Origin: Monarcha castaneiventris obscurior
Lineage: Eukaryota; Chordata; Aves; Passeriformes; Monarchidae
Reading direction: 5' to 3'
Length of the DNA: 64,000 bases
Assembly (NCBI GenBank): GCA_026261815.1
Contig: JAMPIT010000230.1
Coordinates: 42,616,501-42,680,500, forward strand
Shown here piece by piece: positions 35,201 to 48,972 of this stretch. How positions within the stretch are numbered: position 1 is the stretch's first letter; the number at the start of each line of letters is the position of its first letter. The notes under the pieces are model-generated. The model did not search any database. It was not told the DNA's origin and saw only the letters and a program-made list of their open reading frames with translations. A program made the position numbers and the translations under genes.

Positions 35201-38200
35201 TGAACAGAATTTGTCCATCAGTTGTCTGTTTTATACTTGTCTCAAAGAAAATAGTCTGGCTTTAAACCTTTTAGTAGTATTCTGTTGTGGCTCTCCTAAA
35301 TACCTGTTGTCTTGTCTTCTTCAAGAATGTTTAATGTTTTGTGATAAGAGAAATTGTGGACATTAAAAGCAGTATGGGAATTAATAGCAGAGTTCATGTT
35401 TAGCTGTATCAAGACTGCTGATTTTAAAAGAAATCACTGATACTGAGGAAAGTTGTAGCTTCAGTTACTGATTCATTTCTGGACTACTGTAAATTTGCGT
35501 TAGCTTTTTTTTACCTTCATGTTAATTGCTCTTGATGGGTTGTACCTTTGTGAAGAGCTTTTGGAGGAATAGAATTTCTCACAGTGGGAGCAAATGTCTG
35601 TAGCAGGCTGAGGTCTGATTTAGCTATGCAAAGTCTGCATTCAGAAAGAACAGTATCATAGGTAACTTGTCCTTGTGTGTGTTTACAAACTTAATGTATA
35701 GGTTATATGTATGGATAGGAAGTCAGACATAATCTATAAAGGGTTGAGGTTTTTTTTGGTTCCTGCTTTGAGTCTTTTATGCTCTTTGTTGTGGTCTGTA
35801 ATTATCAGATTGCTAGGTTTTTTTCTAGTAGTGAGGAGGAGTTTATGTGAATTTCTTAGTTTCTCTTAAAACTAAGAATGTAATGTACCTATACTTATAT
35901 GGTATACCAGTTAGCTGCTCTTAAATGTTTTGACTGTTGTAATAGATTCTATATTGTGCTACTCCAGGAAACTTTTACTGGATCATGATTCTTAACTTGC
36001 CTTCTGGCCTTACAGAGACCCTTACGAAATGTAGCCGTGTGCTCCCTTAGGCAGCTACTCGGCCTACCTTTAGTCAGAAACTCACAGCATTTGATGACAT
36101 TAATATATCTGAAAGCTGAACCTTCTAAAATATGGAGTCTGAATTTTATGGGTTGCTAAAATAGACAATTTTGGTTGCAAGGAAGGGAGACAGTAAAAGT
36201 AATAGAATAGAAGTGGGGGGAATGTCAGATATTGCATCAGATAATGATCATGGAAGTGGGACACATTCCAGTATTCTATTAAGGTCATTTCATGAGGGAG
36301 AAACACTTAACTAAAAACCAGTGATAAGGCACCCTTCTTAGATGTATGGTGAAGGACAGGGAACCAAATTAAGCAACCTTTCTCACCTTCTGTCCTTAAA
36401 ATAAATTTTCCAGACAAACATTAGGCACTGCTCTAAAAAAGGGGGAAAAGACATCAGAAACCAAAACAGGAAGGTGCTGAAGAGCAACAACAAAAAAATC
36501 TGCTGCTTCTAAATGCCACAGATCTAGTATGTGTGAAGATGATGGATAGATCAACCTCGTACATTGCAGCTTATTGTCTTGACTAATTAAAATAATTGTC
36601 ATAATGTCTTTGGAATCATCCAAGAATTGTCCAGTTTTCAAACTTTGTTTTTGCTACTTCTTGTACCTATGCATTGTCTATTAAAGACCATTAAAGGCAT
36701 ATTTTAGAGTTGGTGTTAGTAATGAGTTGATAGTCTTTTCATACATTATGATGATCTACATCAGCATTTAGTTACATTCCAGTATATTCTGAAATGGTCT
36801 AAAATCCTTGTCCTTGATTTCAAAAAACAAGCAGTAAAAATCCCCAAACAAACCCCAAACCAAAACTAAATTCTTTGGAGTTCAGTGTGGTGCTTTTAAT
36901 TGCTAGAACTGTGATTCAGTTCATTTGTTAGCATTATGCATGGATTGTCTTTGAACCTGCTGTAGTTCCTTTGCCATTATACTAGAGGACTAGTGCTTTA
37001 GTGCTTTCCTTGATTAATGTGGGCTTATATTAATTGCTTTTAAAACACTTTGTTCTTCTCATTAGTCATTTTAATTTCCTATTTTAAAGGTGAAATACTT
37101 ACTTTAAGAAGTAGATCTATTTCATTCTAAATTACTTCCCTGTTTTTATGTGTTATTTTATTTTCTATAATGAATATGAATAAAATAAAATGGAGTAGTT
37201 CTGATAACAGGTAAGCCTTAGGGCCTAGTTCAGCTGAACTGAGCAGTAGAATTACATCTTAGAGGTGTACAACATCAGTGAGAAAATCACAATCCAGATG
37301 GATTGAGAGAGATTGCCAGAGGATGAAACTGTTTTATTAGAACTTTAGGGAATGTTTATGTAGATTTAGACCCTGATTTTGATTTTGGTTATGCTTGTTT
37401 CACATCTATGGAAATTGAGTTTTAAAAACCCTGATTTTCATTTTAGAGAAGTAATGCTAATATAAAACAGCAGAGAATTTTTATGATCTTTGCTGTTCCT
37501 ATTGTTTGGTGTAATGTTTGCATGTATGCTGCTTTATTGAATAACACCAGGCAGGAAGACTTGCCCAGAAACAGACTCTTGAAATGTTAAGTTTTGTGTC
37601 AGCTAATAACACTGTTGTCAAGTTGCACATCATTGTAATTCGTATCAAAGGCAGTGGTCAGAGTTCATTATTGCAAGGGAGTTCTCATAGTCTAGTCATG
37701 TACAGACTGTAATGCTAATCACCATTTTTAATGTAAAACACAACTCCTTAGTGTTACATTCTAAAAAAGCTCCCCTTTAGTAAAGGAATAAGCTATTAAC
37801 CTTAAACCTGTAGTTTTGTTTCCTCTTTTGTGTTGCTGATCAATTACTGAATGTCTAACTTGTAAAAATGTGACACAAATATTTGATGTTACTGTTAAGT
37901 CAATTTTTGAAAAGAGTCATGTTGGAAGGTTCAAATATGTACTCTTTTAATGTAAAGCGTTAAAAAGGAGCAAATCCATTCATTCTTGGTTATTTTTACT
38001 TTCAATAGTGAATTTTTGGCTTTGTGAATATAAGTTGCAAATGAGGAAGAGTCAGGTGGCTGGGGTGCTACAGCTGGAGCTGCAGACTTGAGTGAATTCA
38101 GTTCTGCCATGAATCCTCTGTTCAGCATGAAGCAAATCTAAACCACTGTCCAGTCCATTCTCTTATGTTCAATAGTAGGTGCTCAGAGAAGACTAAAGGA

Positions 38201-41200
38201 AGGAGTCAAGTGAGTGGGAGTGCTTTCTGGAGGCTTTCTCAGCCCTCTATGAGTTATTTTTTTCAGGACCTATATAAGATGATGTGGTGTTCTGTAGATG
38301 GTAGCTATTGAGGAGTAATAGTCATTTCATTTATGTGGGTTGAAAAAGATTTTTCACAAATAGCTTTCAGCATAAATTATTATTATTGTTATTGTTATTT
38401 TGTAACATAACCACATGCAAATAAAGACCTATCGTCTTCAGGTTTTATTTTTTTGATTTCTTTGTCTGATCTGATCACTTGCCACTTAATTTTATGCCAT
38501 CGTCTTACAGTGAAAAGGAACAGTACTTCATAAATTTGTAGAACATTGTCTTCCCCAACCTTTGCAATCTGCACAGTCATGCCTGTTTTTTAAGAGCACT
38601 TAGTGGAGTTCAAAAATCTGTCATGGATTTGACATTTCATCCCTTTAAAATGAATGTCTTTGTTCTTGCTTTGTGCATGTCCACCAGTTCTGTTCTTCAG
38701 AATGATTTCTACTTATTTGTTCAGCTTAGAATGCGTGTAATACCCAGATTTTCACATCCCCCCATCGAACTTTTCTCTAAAGCGTCTATCTGATAACATC
38801 ATATTTTCTGCCTTTCAAATTTTTAAGGTATCAAACCTGAAACAAAAAGCTTTTTGTGTTCAGTGTCCTGCAGTAGGTTTTTGTTTTGCAAGAAAGTAAT
38901 TCAGGATCTCTTAGAGAAACAGATCTCGCATATTGTTGGAAAGCAAAATTGGAGGCACAATCTCATTCTGAAAAGTTTTAGTATATTTAAAATTCAAATT
39001 GTACTGATAGCAAGTCTTTTAAAATCAGCCAACCAGTTATTTTGAGCCAGTGCCGTTTATTTATATATAGATTTAAATGAGATGGAAATATTTAGTGTTG
39101 TTATTTAGTGTTATGATTTGCATATTGTATATCATGATGATTCTCTGTTTTTCGAACAGGGTAGGATCTAATTTAATATAAATTGTGTAACAGTCTATGA
39201 AGAGCCAAAATAATTTTGGTTTAGAATATGAACATTCTATGAAATACATTCCATAGCTAAACTCCTCTTCCACAGGCTTTAAGACAATTCCTGTGTAAAA
39301 CTATGTAAGACAGCAATGAAGAGTATGATAATGTCACTCTCTCTCTCGAGCACATATGTGCAAAGTTGGGACAAATCAGCCTTAAGCTTTGTCTTAATGC
39401 AATGCTTGATGTGACTTTGTGCTTTAGCTAAGTTATGTGTATGATTTTCTTTCAAGGCTGCAGCTTTTTATTGTTTCAGTCATAAAGGTTGGCAGGTGAC
39501 CTTTAAGAACAGACCTATTGGCTCTAGTTTTGTCTTAGCTTATCTCAGCAGAAAGTATAGCTGACTTTGTAATGCTGTAACAATCGGGTCTGCTTGCAGT
39601 GTTTGAAAACAATTGTTTCATAATTTACCCTTTACCACAAAAGTGTTTTTCTAGGTTTTGCCTGAACTAGGATTGCTTAGCTATTCTTGGTATTTGATTG
39701 TATTTTACTGCTAATGTGTTCACGGTTTAAATGCTGCTTATGTAGCAAAGTGAGCAGCTTTTGCTGGGGTAAGTAATTCCAATAAGCCCTAAGCATAAGT
39801 AGGCTTGTGCTGGCAAAACTTCATTTTGTCAGTATGATTGCTGTTACTGTAGTTGCTCTTTTTGGGAGTCTGTGGTGTTTAAATTACTTTCTTTACATTC
39901 AGTATTGTTATATCTACATCAGCAAAATTTAGTTTTGCAGGCATGGACTAAGCTTTTAATTTAACTAATAGATTTGGCTCTGGAAATGAACCTCAAATAT
40001 AATAAGTCTTTGTATCTGTAATCCTGGGACTTTCTTATGACCTGACAGTGTCCAAGCTGCCATAACTGTCTATTTAAGGGCTATTAGATGGCCCAGAGGA
40101 GAATAACTTTCATGTTCTCCTGACCTATGAAAGGAACTTGTTTCCATTACATATGGAAGAAATATTCCCTCAATTTAATAAGAAATTGTCCTTAAATTCA
40201 AGCTTCTAAACTTAGAAATAATGAGTTTCTTTCCTTACCTAAGTTCTTTTCCCTCTGTTGAGTGTTACATTTCTCTATGCAAGAAAAAATGAACACTTTT
40301 TTTGAACAAGGCTGTCACTTAGTTTTGTTAAACGTCTATATGTGGGTGCATAAAATGATATTGTTTTGTTATGTTTTGAACAGTTTAGTGGATGTGTTTT
40401 ACTTGTCTCTAGGTCCGCATGCCAGTGCTGTACAACGCAACAGATCTTCTTATTCCCACCCTTAACTCATATAGATTCTACATCATAGAATAATTATTAC
40501 ATTTAAGTGAAGGCAAGGATCAGAGAAACAGAAAAACAGTATGAAAAAGTAAACCGTTATTCATACATAATGCATATATCTGCATTACTTAAAAGTAGTT
40601 CTCAGTTATTCATAGATATGGTTGTTCTCTTAGCATGGCTTTCATTCCTTATTGTATTTCCTTTACAAGACATGGTTCCAGCAAATAGGAACAGCCAGGG
40701 CTCTTACAGGTGATATTAATCTAAATGAAGCATTTCTGTTATGACCTTTGGATGTCTGTTCTAGGCCCCTCTGATTTTTTTCATTAAGTTCATAGAGGAG
40801 AATGTAAAATTCCCTTTAGCTGCTTCAGTTCACGGTCTAGTATGTTAGCTTACACTATCCATAAAAATAACACCTTCTCCTCTTTTCTTATTGGGCATGA
40901 ATAAAACTCTTAAATGGAACTAAGTGATTTTAGGAGTATATGAGTTCTTTTTAACGAATAGTTTACCAAACAGAATTAATCTGATTATTGTTTTACCAGA
41001 AGCCAATATAGAGTTTTACACAGTAAAGCTTCAAACATAAAATTAGATACTTATTTTATATAACTCCTGTTTATCCAGAGAGAACTATGTAATGAAACTT
41101 GGTGTTTTTAACTGACATACTACTAGCAAGACAGTTTTGTAGTGTGTTTCACACCGAGATCCCAGACATGCTCTCTGAGTTTGAGTTCTGCATTTATTAC

Positions 41201-42078
41201 ATGGGTTTCTTAATGCAGTCTTATCTTTGCTGTATCACAAAGCTAAACCTACCAATTGTTTATGAAGCACTTCAGTGACATTATAGTGATACGAGAAAAA
41301 ATTTCTGAAACACAATTTGGTGTTCTCGGTGGTGTTTGGTGAATAGGCATTTAGTAGAGTGTGTAAGAAAAGGTGAAAATCATTCTTCCAATTAGACAAT
41401 ATAATACAGTAAAAAGCATGTAATCATGTGACTCATATGTCACCATAGCGTGACAGACAAGTGCTTTAGTAATACAGTGTTTTGTGTTCTAAGAATAGAA
41501 AACTGCATTAACATAAAGTATTACTGATTTTTGAGAATATTCTTTCTATAAGCATATATATGGTGGGTTTTATCTGATTTTGAAGTGCAGGAGAATATGG
41601 CTGACTTCCTTTGGGCCACCACTGCTCAGCACTGTCAAGTGACTGACAAAAATATCATATATAAATATGTTAAACCCAAGAAGTTAGTTAACATGGCATT
41701 CTTTAAAAAAGCACAGTATATTTATAATTTCATTATGTGTGCTAAGTCTATTAATTCAAACAGTTAATGGTGCACTCTGTTTCATAATACGTATAGTGCT
41801 ATACTTCCAATTTTTTATTAATTTCTGCTATTAAAAAATGCTAAGTTAATCACTGTTCTACTCACTTGAATTGCATCAATGAAGCAGACCTAGCATTGCT
41901 GTTTCTGTTTAATATCTGAAATGGAACTAATTTTTGAGAGCTAGTCAAAGGCTAAGGTTCTGGGTCATGGATCTTGGCACCAGCTATTCTACTACTCTGT
42001 TCCTGTTGTGAGTTTAGTGTGTTAAATAAGAATTCACTTCCTCTGTTTTTAAATGAATCTTAAAATATGTTTTTACAG
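32215..42078 (+). other. ULK4 intron 9 (9864 nt)
   Basis: A long AT-rich intron. A-rich/CCAAAC tracts lie at about 32493-32522 and 36836-36872, and a short TTA/TTG run at about 38378-38400. I looked for splice-flanked coding stretches and for CR1, LTR or SINE landmarks and found none that I can support. Confidence 0.7.
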
Positions 42079-42127
42079 CCTCATGGAAGAAATCCATCTT
42101 TTTCCAGTTCTTTTCCAAGTCATCTTG
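42079..42127 (+). CDS. ULK4: ULK4 exon (j), 49 nt
   Basis: Acceptor TGTTTTTACAG, donor CTTG|GTAAGA. The first base joins AG from the previous exon to give Ser, then LMEEIHLFPVLFQVIL, ending at phase 0. The pattern L-EE--L-P--F-V-L fits the ULK4 segment that follows the LLVAL stretch, and the phase agrees on the left side. It is short and less conserved than the others, so it is somewhat less certain. I could not find the next exon in the remaining 21.8 kb. Confidence 0.8.
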
Positions 42128-43393
42128 GTAAGAATAATTTTTAAATATATATATATATATTCTAATAGAGAGTTATCCTATCTCCCAAATCATGTCAAAC
42201 TAGTAAGTTTTATTAGGCATGTTGATAAAGTAATAGATTTTGGTAAAATCAAATAGAACAGTCTAGCTGAACAAAAGAATCTAGTGTAAGCAGACATGTA
42301 AGAGGTTCTTGCCAACTAGTCCACCTGTATAGGAAGTTTCTTTAAGATAAATATTTTTTTCTTTTTTGAATCAAAAAATCCCCTGAAAAATAGAATTAAT
42401 GAGCTTGATTCTTAATTAGAACTATATATTTTCCCAGTACCTACAAGAAATGTTGAAGAAGTTGCGTTTTATTTAATAGTATTGAATACAAATTTGATAC
42501 TGTTGGCATGGTAGTCTCAAATCCCACTATTTCCTTTTAGAATTTCTTTCAATATAAAGTATCAAGGATACGATTTTGGATAGTCACATGTGGAACTTCC
42601 ATCACTAAATAGGATTTGCCACTTACAAAGTCATGAAAACTGTTGGTTTTGTTTCTCTGAAATGTTGCAAAACAAATATGTCAATGAGGAAGAGAAATCT
42701 TTAGGCTAGTTTGGAAGCTGAGTGCTGAGCTATCCATTAGCCTTTTCATTGTTAAATTCCAGTCTCTTGTTAATTTTTTTAATTTCTAAGTTCATGAAGT
42801 TGTATCAGGTAAGTGTCCTGCCTTGTAAGCATGCTCCTGATGATTTCTAAATATGCATTATAAGTAAATACACAAAATTTATGTAGTGCAAGCAGATTGC
42901 ATACTTGCTTTTGTATCATTCTTGAAATTCAGTCTTGTTCAGGGTAGATGAGGTTCATAAATGGGATTCTGAATCAACTTTGTTATTCCTTTCTTAAGTT
43001 TTTCAGTATTTTAATCTTCACTCTTCCTTTGCAGTGATTTATTTCACTGCCTATCATTTTGAATCTCTTTAATACTGCATACCCAGATGAGCCCTTTTTT
43101 ATTAAAGTAACCTTGTTAGCCATGATAGATTTTTCCAGCGGCATACAGAACACTGGTTTTATGATATTTTGTGTACATATATGTACAAATCTCTTTTTGT
43201 GATAAGTATTAAGAACAAAACCTATTTTTCTGTAGTTCATAAATAGTTTTGACCTAGGATGAGTACTAATTTTAGGTAGTAATAAAAGAAGAACTCAGTA
43301 AAATATGGAAGTCAAATGTTCCATGTTAATATCCTTAAATATTTAGTTAATATTTGAAATGTCTTCAGGTGTTGGAATCTTGAAATTTAACTA

Positions 43394-43394
43394 C

Positions 43395-43427
<33 letters not shown>

Positions 43428-43428
43428 T
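43394..43428. repeat. compound (TA)n(CA)n microsatellite
   Basis: About 12 TA units pass directly into about five CA units. It lies in intron 10. Confidence 0.95.
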
Positions 43429-45157
43429 ATGGTCTTTTTTGGCTCAAGGGATGCGATATACGATGCCAGAAGCAGTAAGGAGGGTGGGAACCTGTTCCTC
43501 TGTTTTCCCTACAGAAAACTGAATTCAAGTGAAGGAATTTTAGGCAGTTGGGAAAACTCAGGAGCCAGGACTAATCAGACTGGAAGAATTACTCATTAGT
43601 AATTTTGTTTTTCTTTTGAACAGAAGGGATTGAACAGGACAGATTAACAAACTCCCTCATCACAAGTTTCTAAAATAATTTTCACAGTCATATGGGTGAA
43701 GGGAGTTGCATATAATTTGATTCCCATTATTCTCCATAAACTAGTCTTTGTCTGGGTTGATACATTTATTGCTTTCAAGAAATAGCACAAATAGTAATGT
43801 TGAGCTCTGTGTTATAATACTTAGACCTTTTCCAGACCCTAAACTATTGAATTTGAATTATGCTTCCGGGTCAATACTCTTTTATACTGACAGTAAGTTA
43901 ATGTCTTAGTTTAGAGTAGTTAAGTAATAGTTAAGAGCTATTACTATCAATTTCATGGTTTATTACTAGTACTTAATAATTTCTACTCCAAGACTCAATA
44001 TCCAATGTGTATTTTGTATGTATTATTAAACATAGTTCATGTTATTTCCTGCAATGCAGCTGACAGGACATTGACTCTGTTAGGCTCTGAAGGGAAATAT
44101 TGTGGGCTCAAAATTGAAAAGCATCTTCAGGAGCAGTCTTTGTTTCTAGGCTGTGCTGCAGTCCAAGTGGGATTGAATGTACCAGCTTTAATCTAGCTAG
44201 CACAGTAGCAAGGACACGGTGGCTTGCAGATACTGAGCAGTTCACAAGAAATAAATTTTAATATGACTGCTTTTCGCTGCTCATCAGTGTAGAGTTATAC
44301 TGCCTCGTACTGCACACTACCCAATGTTGTGGTCTAAGTGGTAACACTGAGATTTGGCGATTTTTTTTATCCTCTGTCATACCTCTGGACCAGTTAGATC
44401 TCTAAATTCAATCAAAGCATATGAAAAGTATCCTTTCATGTCACTTACAACTGCAATTTTTTAAATGTTAGTTGCCAAGCAAAAAAGAACTGGATCAGTG
44501 AAAAAAATCTATTAACTGTCTACCTAAAACGTTGTTCTAAGAGAATAGCCATAATTTATCTTCACCTGAACTAGGGTTTAGCCACTGAGCTAATTAGTAA
44601 GAGGCTTTAAATAGAGTTCCAGTTCCCCTGGAAGCCCTCTGCACTCATTTATGTCTCAACACGTTGTTGCATTTAGGAAATGCACATAAATGATGTGGTT
44701 TGTGAGTGTGTGAAAAACCTGAATACAGTTCTTCATTACAGAACTTCAGAGGTGAATTTCATGTTATACCTGAATTTAAATTAATTTCATCAGTACCTTG
44801 ATCCCAGATCCTGGTGCTAGTGCTTACATAGATTTTAAGTAGTCCTACAAAGCAGTATGAAGGTATGACTGCAATATGAGTAGACATTGATCTTGCAATA
44901 ATGTCTGATGTGGTCAGTGAAAATGTAGTGATGTGTATGGAGACATATTGACAGTTTAGAGGTATTTTCAGGACAGTAAGGGATTTAAAAGCAGAAGGAA
45001 AGCTGACATCATGATGTGAAAAAATTAAAAGGTGCAAACTCCCCATGGTAGTAAGATTAAATATAATGAGCCAAATTCCATGATTTTGTAAATAATGCCA
45101 GGAGTTGGGTTGATTTAATGTATAAATATGAAATGCTGCTGTTGATGAAGAAGAGGT

Positions 45158-45238
45158 TGTAGCAAGAAAAGTTACTGTGGGTTATATTTAATGTTTTACT
45201 TTCTTGCTGCTGTTTCATGTTTTACTTTTCTTGCTACA
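45158..45238. repeat. 15-bp inverted repeat with duplicated right arm
   Basis: TGTAGCAAGAAAAGT (45158-45172) is the exact reverse complement of ACTTTTCTTGCTACA (45224-45238). The loop contains a near copy of the right arm (ATGTTTTACTTTCTTGCTGC at 45191-45210) that is a 26-bp tandem duplicate of 45217 onward. Two alternative hairpins are therefore possible on one left arm. Confidence 0.75.
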
Positions 45239-47378
45239 TCCTTAGTATTCTTTTTCTAATATATTTTGCTATGTCAAACCTATGTCATCTGCCTGCAATA
45301 TCAGTTTATGATATACAAAATATTTTGATTATTTATGTTATAATGCTGGAATGAGGTTGATAAAGGCTTTGGAAGTGTTTTACTGCCGTATTTCTAAATT
45401 ATGGCTATTTGTATTTTAGATTGCTACCAAGATTTTGCTGAGTAGCAAGCTATGAAGTTGACATAAATGTTATTTTCTGTGTTATGTTACTTTTAAAAGG
45501 GTAACATCATAAATATTACCTGGTTTTCATTTAGTGTTACTTGAATGTAAGCTGTTGCATAGAAAAGAAATCTTGTGTAGTTGATGAATTTCTATTTTTC
45601 TGCTGCGAAGTTTTAAAACTAAAGCTAATGATGCTTGTGATTAGGAGCTCAGTGCTACCTTGTTTTTAAAGCTCAGTAGTCAATTGTGTGCTTATCCTAT
45701 TAAAGTCTCTGGTGTAGCTTTTACTCACACCAGCATATTATCACAGACATCAGTTTTGCTGTAAATTTTTTTTGCAGTTCTGTATTTTAACAGCCAGTTA
45801 AAGTCTAAAAGCATATTCTTTCAATAAAAATTACTTTATAGTAAGATTGAATATTATTGTATTTAAAAATTATATCCCATTATTAAATATGATCAACCAA
45901 TAGTAACTAGTGTCTTCATGTCTAAACTGCCTAGTCTAGTTGAAAGATTCAATGGTTGTTTTATTTATACTATCATTCTATCCTTAGCACAAGCAAGTCC
46001 ACATATTTTCTTTACATTTGTGAAATAATTAATTTTAAAATTACACATTTTAATTTATTTTGCTTCAAATACAGTGGAAAGCTCTTACTATGGAAATACA
46101 AAATATATTTCTCTTTGCAGTCCTATTCATATATTTTTGTTTATTTTTCCTAGTTGTGTATAGGTTTGAAATTTTATACTGTCCCTTTGTATTCTGGGAT
46201 GGCTGTATTGGACATCTTAAACTAAGGATTCATATACTGCTCATGTTTTTGATAGACTACAGTCAGCCTGTGCTTGAATGCTCAAAAGATGCTTCAAAAT
46301 CATTGTTATGATGGTAGTAATTGATCTTCTAGAAGGTGTGCTTTGCTCACTTTGTTGTAATTCCAGTTGAAATTAGAGTTCAATATTGCATTTATCACTA
46401 AGGTAGAGAATATTAGCTAAGCATAATTAAAGGAAAAATTGTAATAGTTATGTAAAAAACAGATAAACATGCGCTGTAAAAGAAGAAAGGAGCCACTGCA
46501 GTTTTCTTGTGCCACGACTTATTTTCAAGAAAGCTAACAATTTTGTGGAAATTTTGTCTAGTAGAGGATACATAATCATGTATAGCTAGATTGCTTTGGT
46601 ATAGTTAGATTGCTTTTTTTAGAATTAAAAATAATTCTAACCAAAGTCCTTCAATTAAAAAAAAAAGTTGTGAGAAAGAAGTTGTATAGCATCCAAGTGG
46701 AAGCAATTGTTGGAGGATTCTGTATTTCATTTTGAACTTTAATAGGAGGAAAAAGCTACAGGAAATGGTTATGGTCAGAGTTGCCACTCCTTGTGATCCA
46801 ATTAAAGTAACGAAGCCATCCCCTTAGAATGATTTAAAAATAATAATTGTTTTATGGCCAGTCTTACCTGTGAAAATACTAAAAAAATGGAGAAGAAGAA
46901 CACTGGAGAGGAAAAAAAAGAGCCTCATCATTCCTCTTTTGCTTGGTTTCTATTTTCTAGTGAGAGATTTCAGTCACATGTCATTTGAGGGAAGAGGTAG
47001 AGGTATTTTTCTTTCTAGCAGCCACATGGATGGTAAGTATAGAGGAACATGGATCAGAGGTTATTGCAGCATTTGAAGCATTAGTTTGCTTGTGTCTGTT
47101 AAAGAAAGCACCTCCTAGTCCAGCGTGGTGCACATCTTGTTGGTTGCCTGCAAGAATGGGAAGCATGTTTCTAACTCTTGCAAGTACTTGCAGTCCATTC
47201 AGGATGAGTACTGAAACAAAAGACAGACTAGGAGACTCTTTCTCTTATATTCTGTGAAGAGTACGTGTTTATGGTGCGGAACTCATCTCCTGGAGAAAAT
47301 TAGGATAGTAAATCTGGCAAATAATAAAAGCTCTAGCATTTAGTGTGAATGGGCCCTTGGTCCTCTATGCTATAAATG

Positions 47379-47401
47379 AGCTTTGACTTTAAGTCAAAGC
47401 T
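47379..47401. repeat. 23-nt near-perfect palindrome
   Basis: AGCTTTGACTT, then one T, then AAGTCAAAGCT. The 11-bp arms are perfect. The arms contain CTTTGA/TCAAAG, which resembles TCF/LEF half-sites facing each other. Function is unknown. Confidence 0.85.
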
Positions 47402-48972
47402 TTCAGCTCTGCACTCACATGAGAAGATTGATGCTGATTGATTGCTCTGGACATCTCGCTCCAGTCTATGGGCATACTCAATCCTTAATTTAGAATCAGC
47501 CCACTATTAGAAAAATCAACACAGAGTTATCTGGGAATGCTTAGTCTACATGTGTTTTAAGGAACAGGAAATAATATTTATTTTAATACCTTTGTGTGTG
47601 TTATTCCCGTTCCTCTCTGTATATTCAATGCTGTCACAAAAACATTCAATGCAATGGCTCTTTTTGGTGTATTTCACCTGCTCATTACTGCTGTTAGGGA
47701 AAACCTGCATTTATAAGGTATCTGAAACTAGATTCTAAGGGGGATTTTTATGGCTTCTACAGGATGGACATTAGTTATAGTTAGAAACTTTAAATATATC
47801 CATAATGGATATCTCTATTTTTTTCCTTTCTCTGAAGTGTGCATATTTCCTCAAATCTACTGTATCTAATAGTCAAATTGTATGCTGTGGCAGTGTATGT
47901 AAAACTGCTGTGACAGATGAGGGATGTAATCTGTGAGGATTTCTGAAAGTGAAAACATCAAAACCTATTTTAATGGGGAGTTTATAAAGCAAAATAATTC
48001 CTAATTTTGAAAGACATTTACTATCCGAAAATGGGTTTAGGAGAAACTAGAGAAAAATTGTTGAACTCTCTTAGAATTTATGTATTTGAAATGAGAAAAA
48101 ATTACAAGATATCATTTAAGGAAGATAAATGTAATGCAAGTGTAAAATTTACTGTGAGTAGAACACTTTAACAGTGAGAATGGTTTAAATCCTTTCCAAA
48201 CTGACAAATTTCTTACCAGTGCATTGAAGTCTTGTGTCAACATTCAGTAAGGTATTACATTTATTCTCTTTTTAATGATAAATCAAATTAATAGGAGTGT
48301 TTCCATAGACCAAAGAAGACACTGTGAAATGCAGTAGGGTGTAGTATTTTAACTTCCAATTTTCCAGGAATAAAATATGGCTCCTCTGGTAGGAATGTTA
48401 GGATTTTTCATTAGCCTATTAAATTGCTTAAGCACTTGAGTTTGAGATTCCTGAGACTAGTTATCTCTTTTAAATTTCTGACTTGAAAAGAGTGTATACT
48501 AAAAAGGGATAAGCCTGCACATTAGAATGTGTACTCCTGGAAATAAACATGTCTAAGTGGAACTCTCTTGAGAATTTTTTAGCAGGAAGAAGAATCCTGC
48601 TAATAGAAAGTTTTATTTTCAGAAACAGATTTATTTCTGTGTCTATGTCTGTGATCTTTTAGTCAGGAGTTTCTGAGGAAGTGTTTGTACATATAGATGT
48701 TTGATTAGTGCTGAATTGGGTTGTTAATCTGTTATGGTCAACTGATCTCTGCACTTATTACCACTGTACATGGAATGAATTTTTAACAGTTTTGTTTTAT
48801 TCATGTGTAACTATCATGTTCTTAATAGATGACAACAAAACTATTAGAAGCCAAAATGCTTGGTATAAAAACAATTTCTGATTGTGATTAATATTAAGAA
48901 CCCATGACATTTGATTTCTTTCCCTGGATGTTGTCAGGTGATTTGCAGTGGTTTTGCATATGGATAAAGCAA

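Larger units (their letters stand above)
4545..42127 (+). other. ULK4: ULK4 gene, partial (ten internal exons)
   Basis: This is the span of the ULK4 exons I can place. ULK4 is an ULK-family pseudokinase: an N-terminal kinase-like domain that binds ATP but lacks normal catalysis, followed by a long HEAT/ARM-type helical region. In mammals it acts as a scaffold in ciliogenesis, microtubule organisation and neuronal development. Only the helical region is here. The joined exons give 308 codons without a stop, starting at phase 0 (DFVTTITRLL) and ending at phase 0 (FQVIL). Family landmarks in order are FIRAKAFLVLLQ, LVMYIERDSRK, NVSGRKHPSTVQ, PVVLHLVTSQVF, SIDSGETN, ILPPLVSLV, EWRLFSLRLLSETTSLL and ALKLLVAL. 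These match my recollection of vertebrate ULK4. Introns are 7062, 2926, 314, 3049, 90, 8223, 99, 5032 and 9864 nt. The pseudokinase exons and the C-terminal exons lie outside the window. There is no frameshift or internal stop, so the gene looks intact. Confidence 0.93.

Noticed and set aside
46985..47257. 90-codon ORF as a gene
   Set aside because: It is cysteine- and phenylalanine-rich with no recognisable domain and overlaps a minus-strand ORF. There is no splice or promoter evidence.
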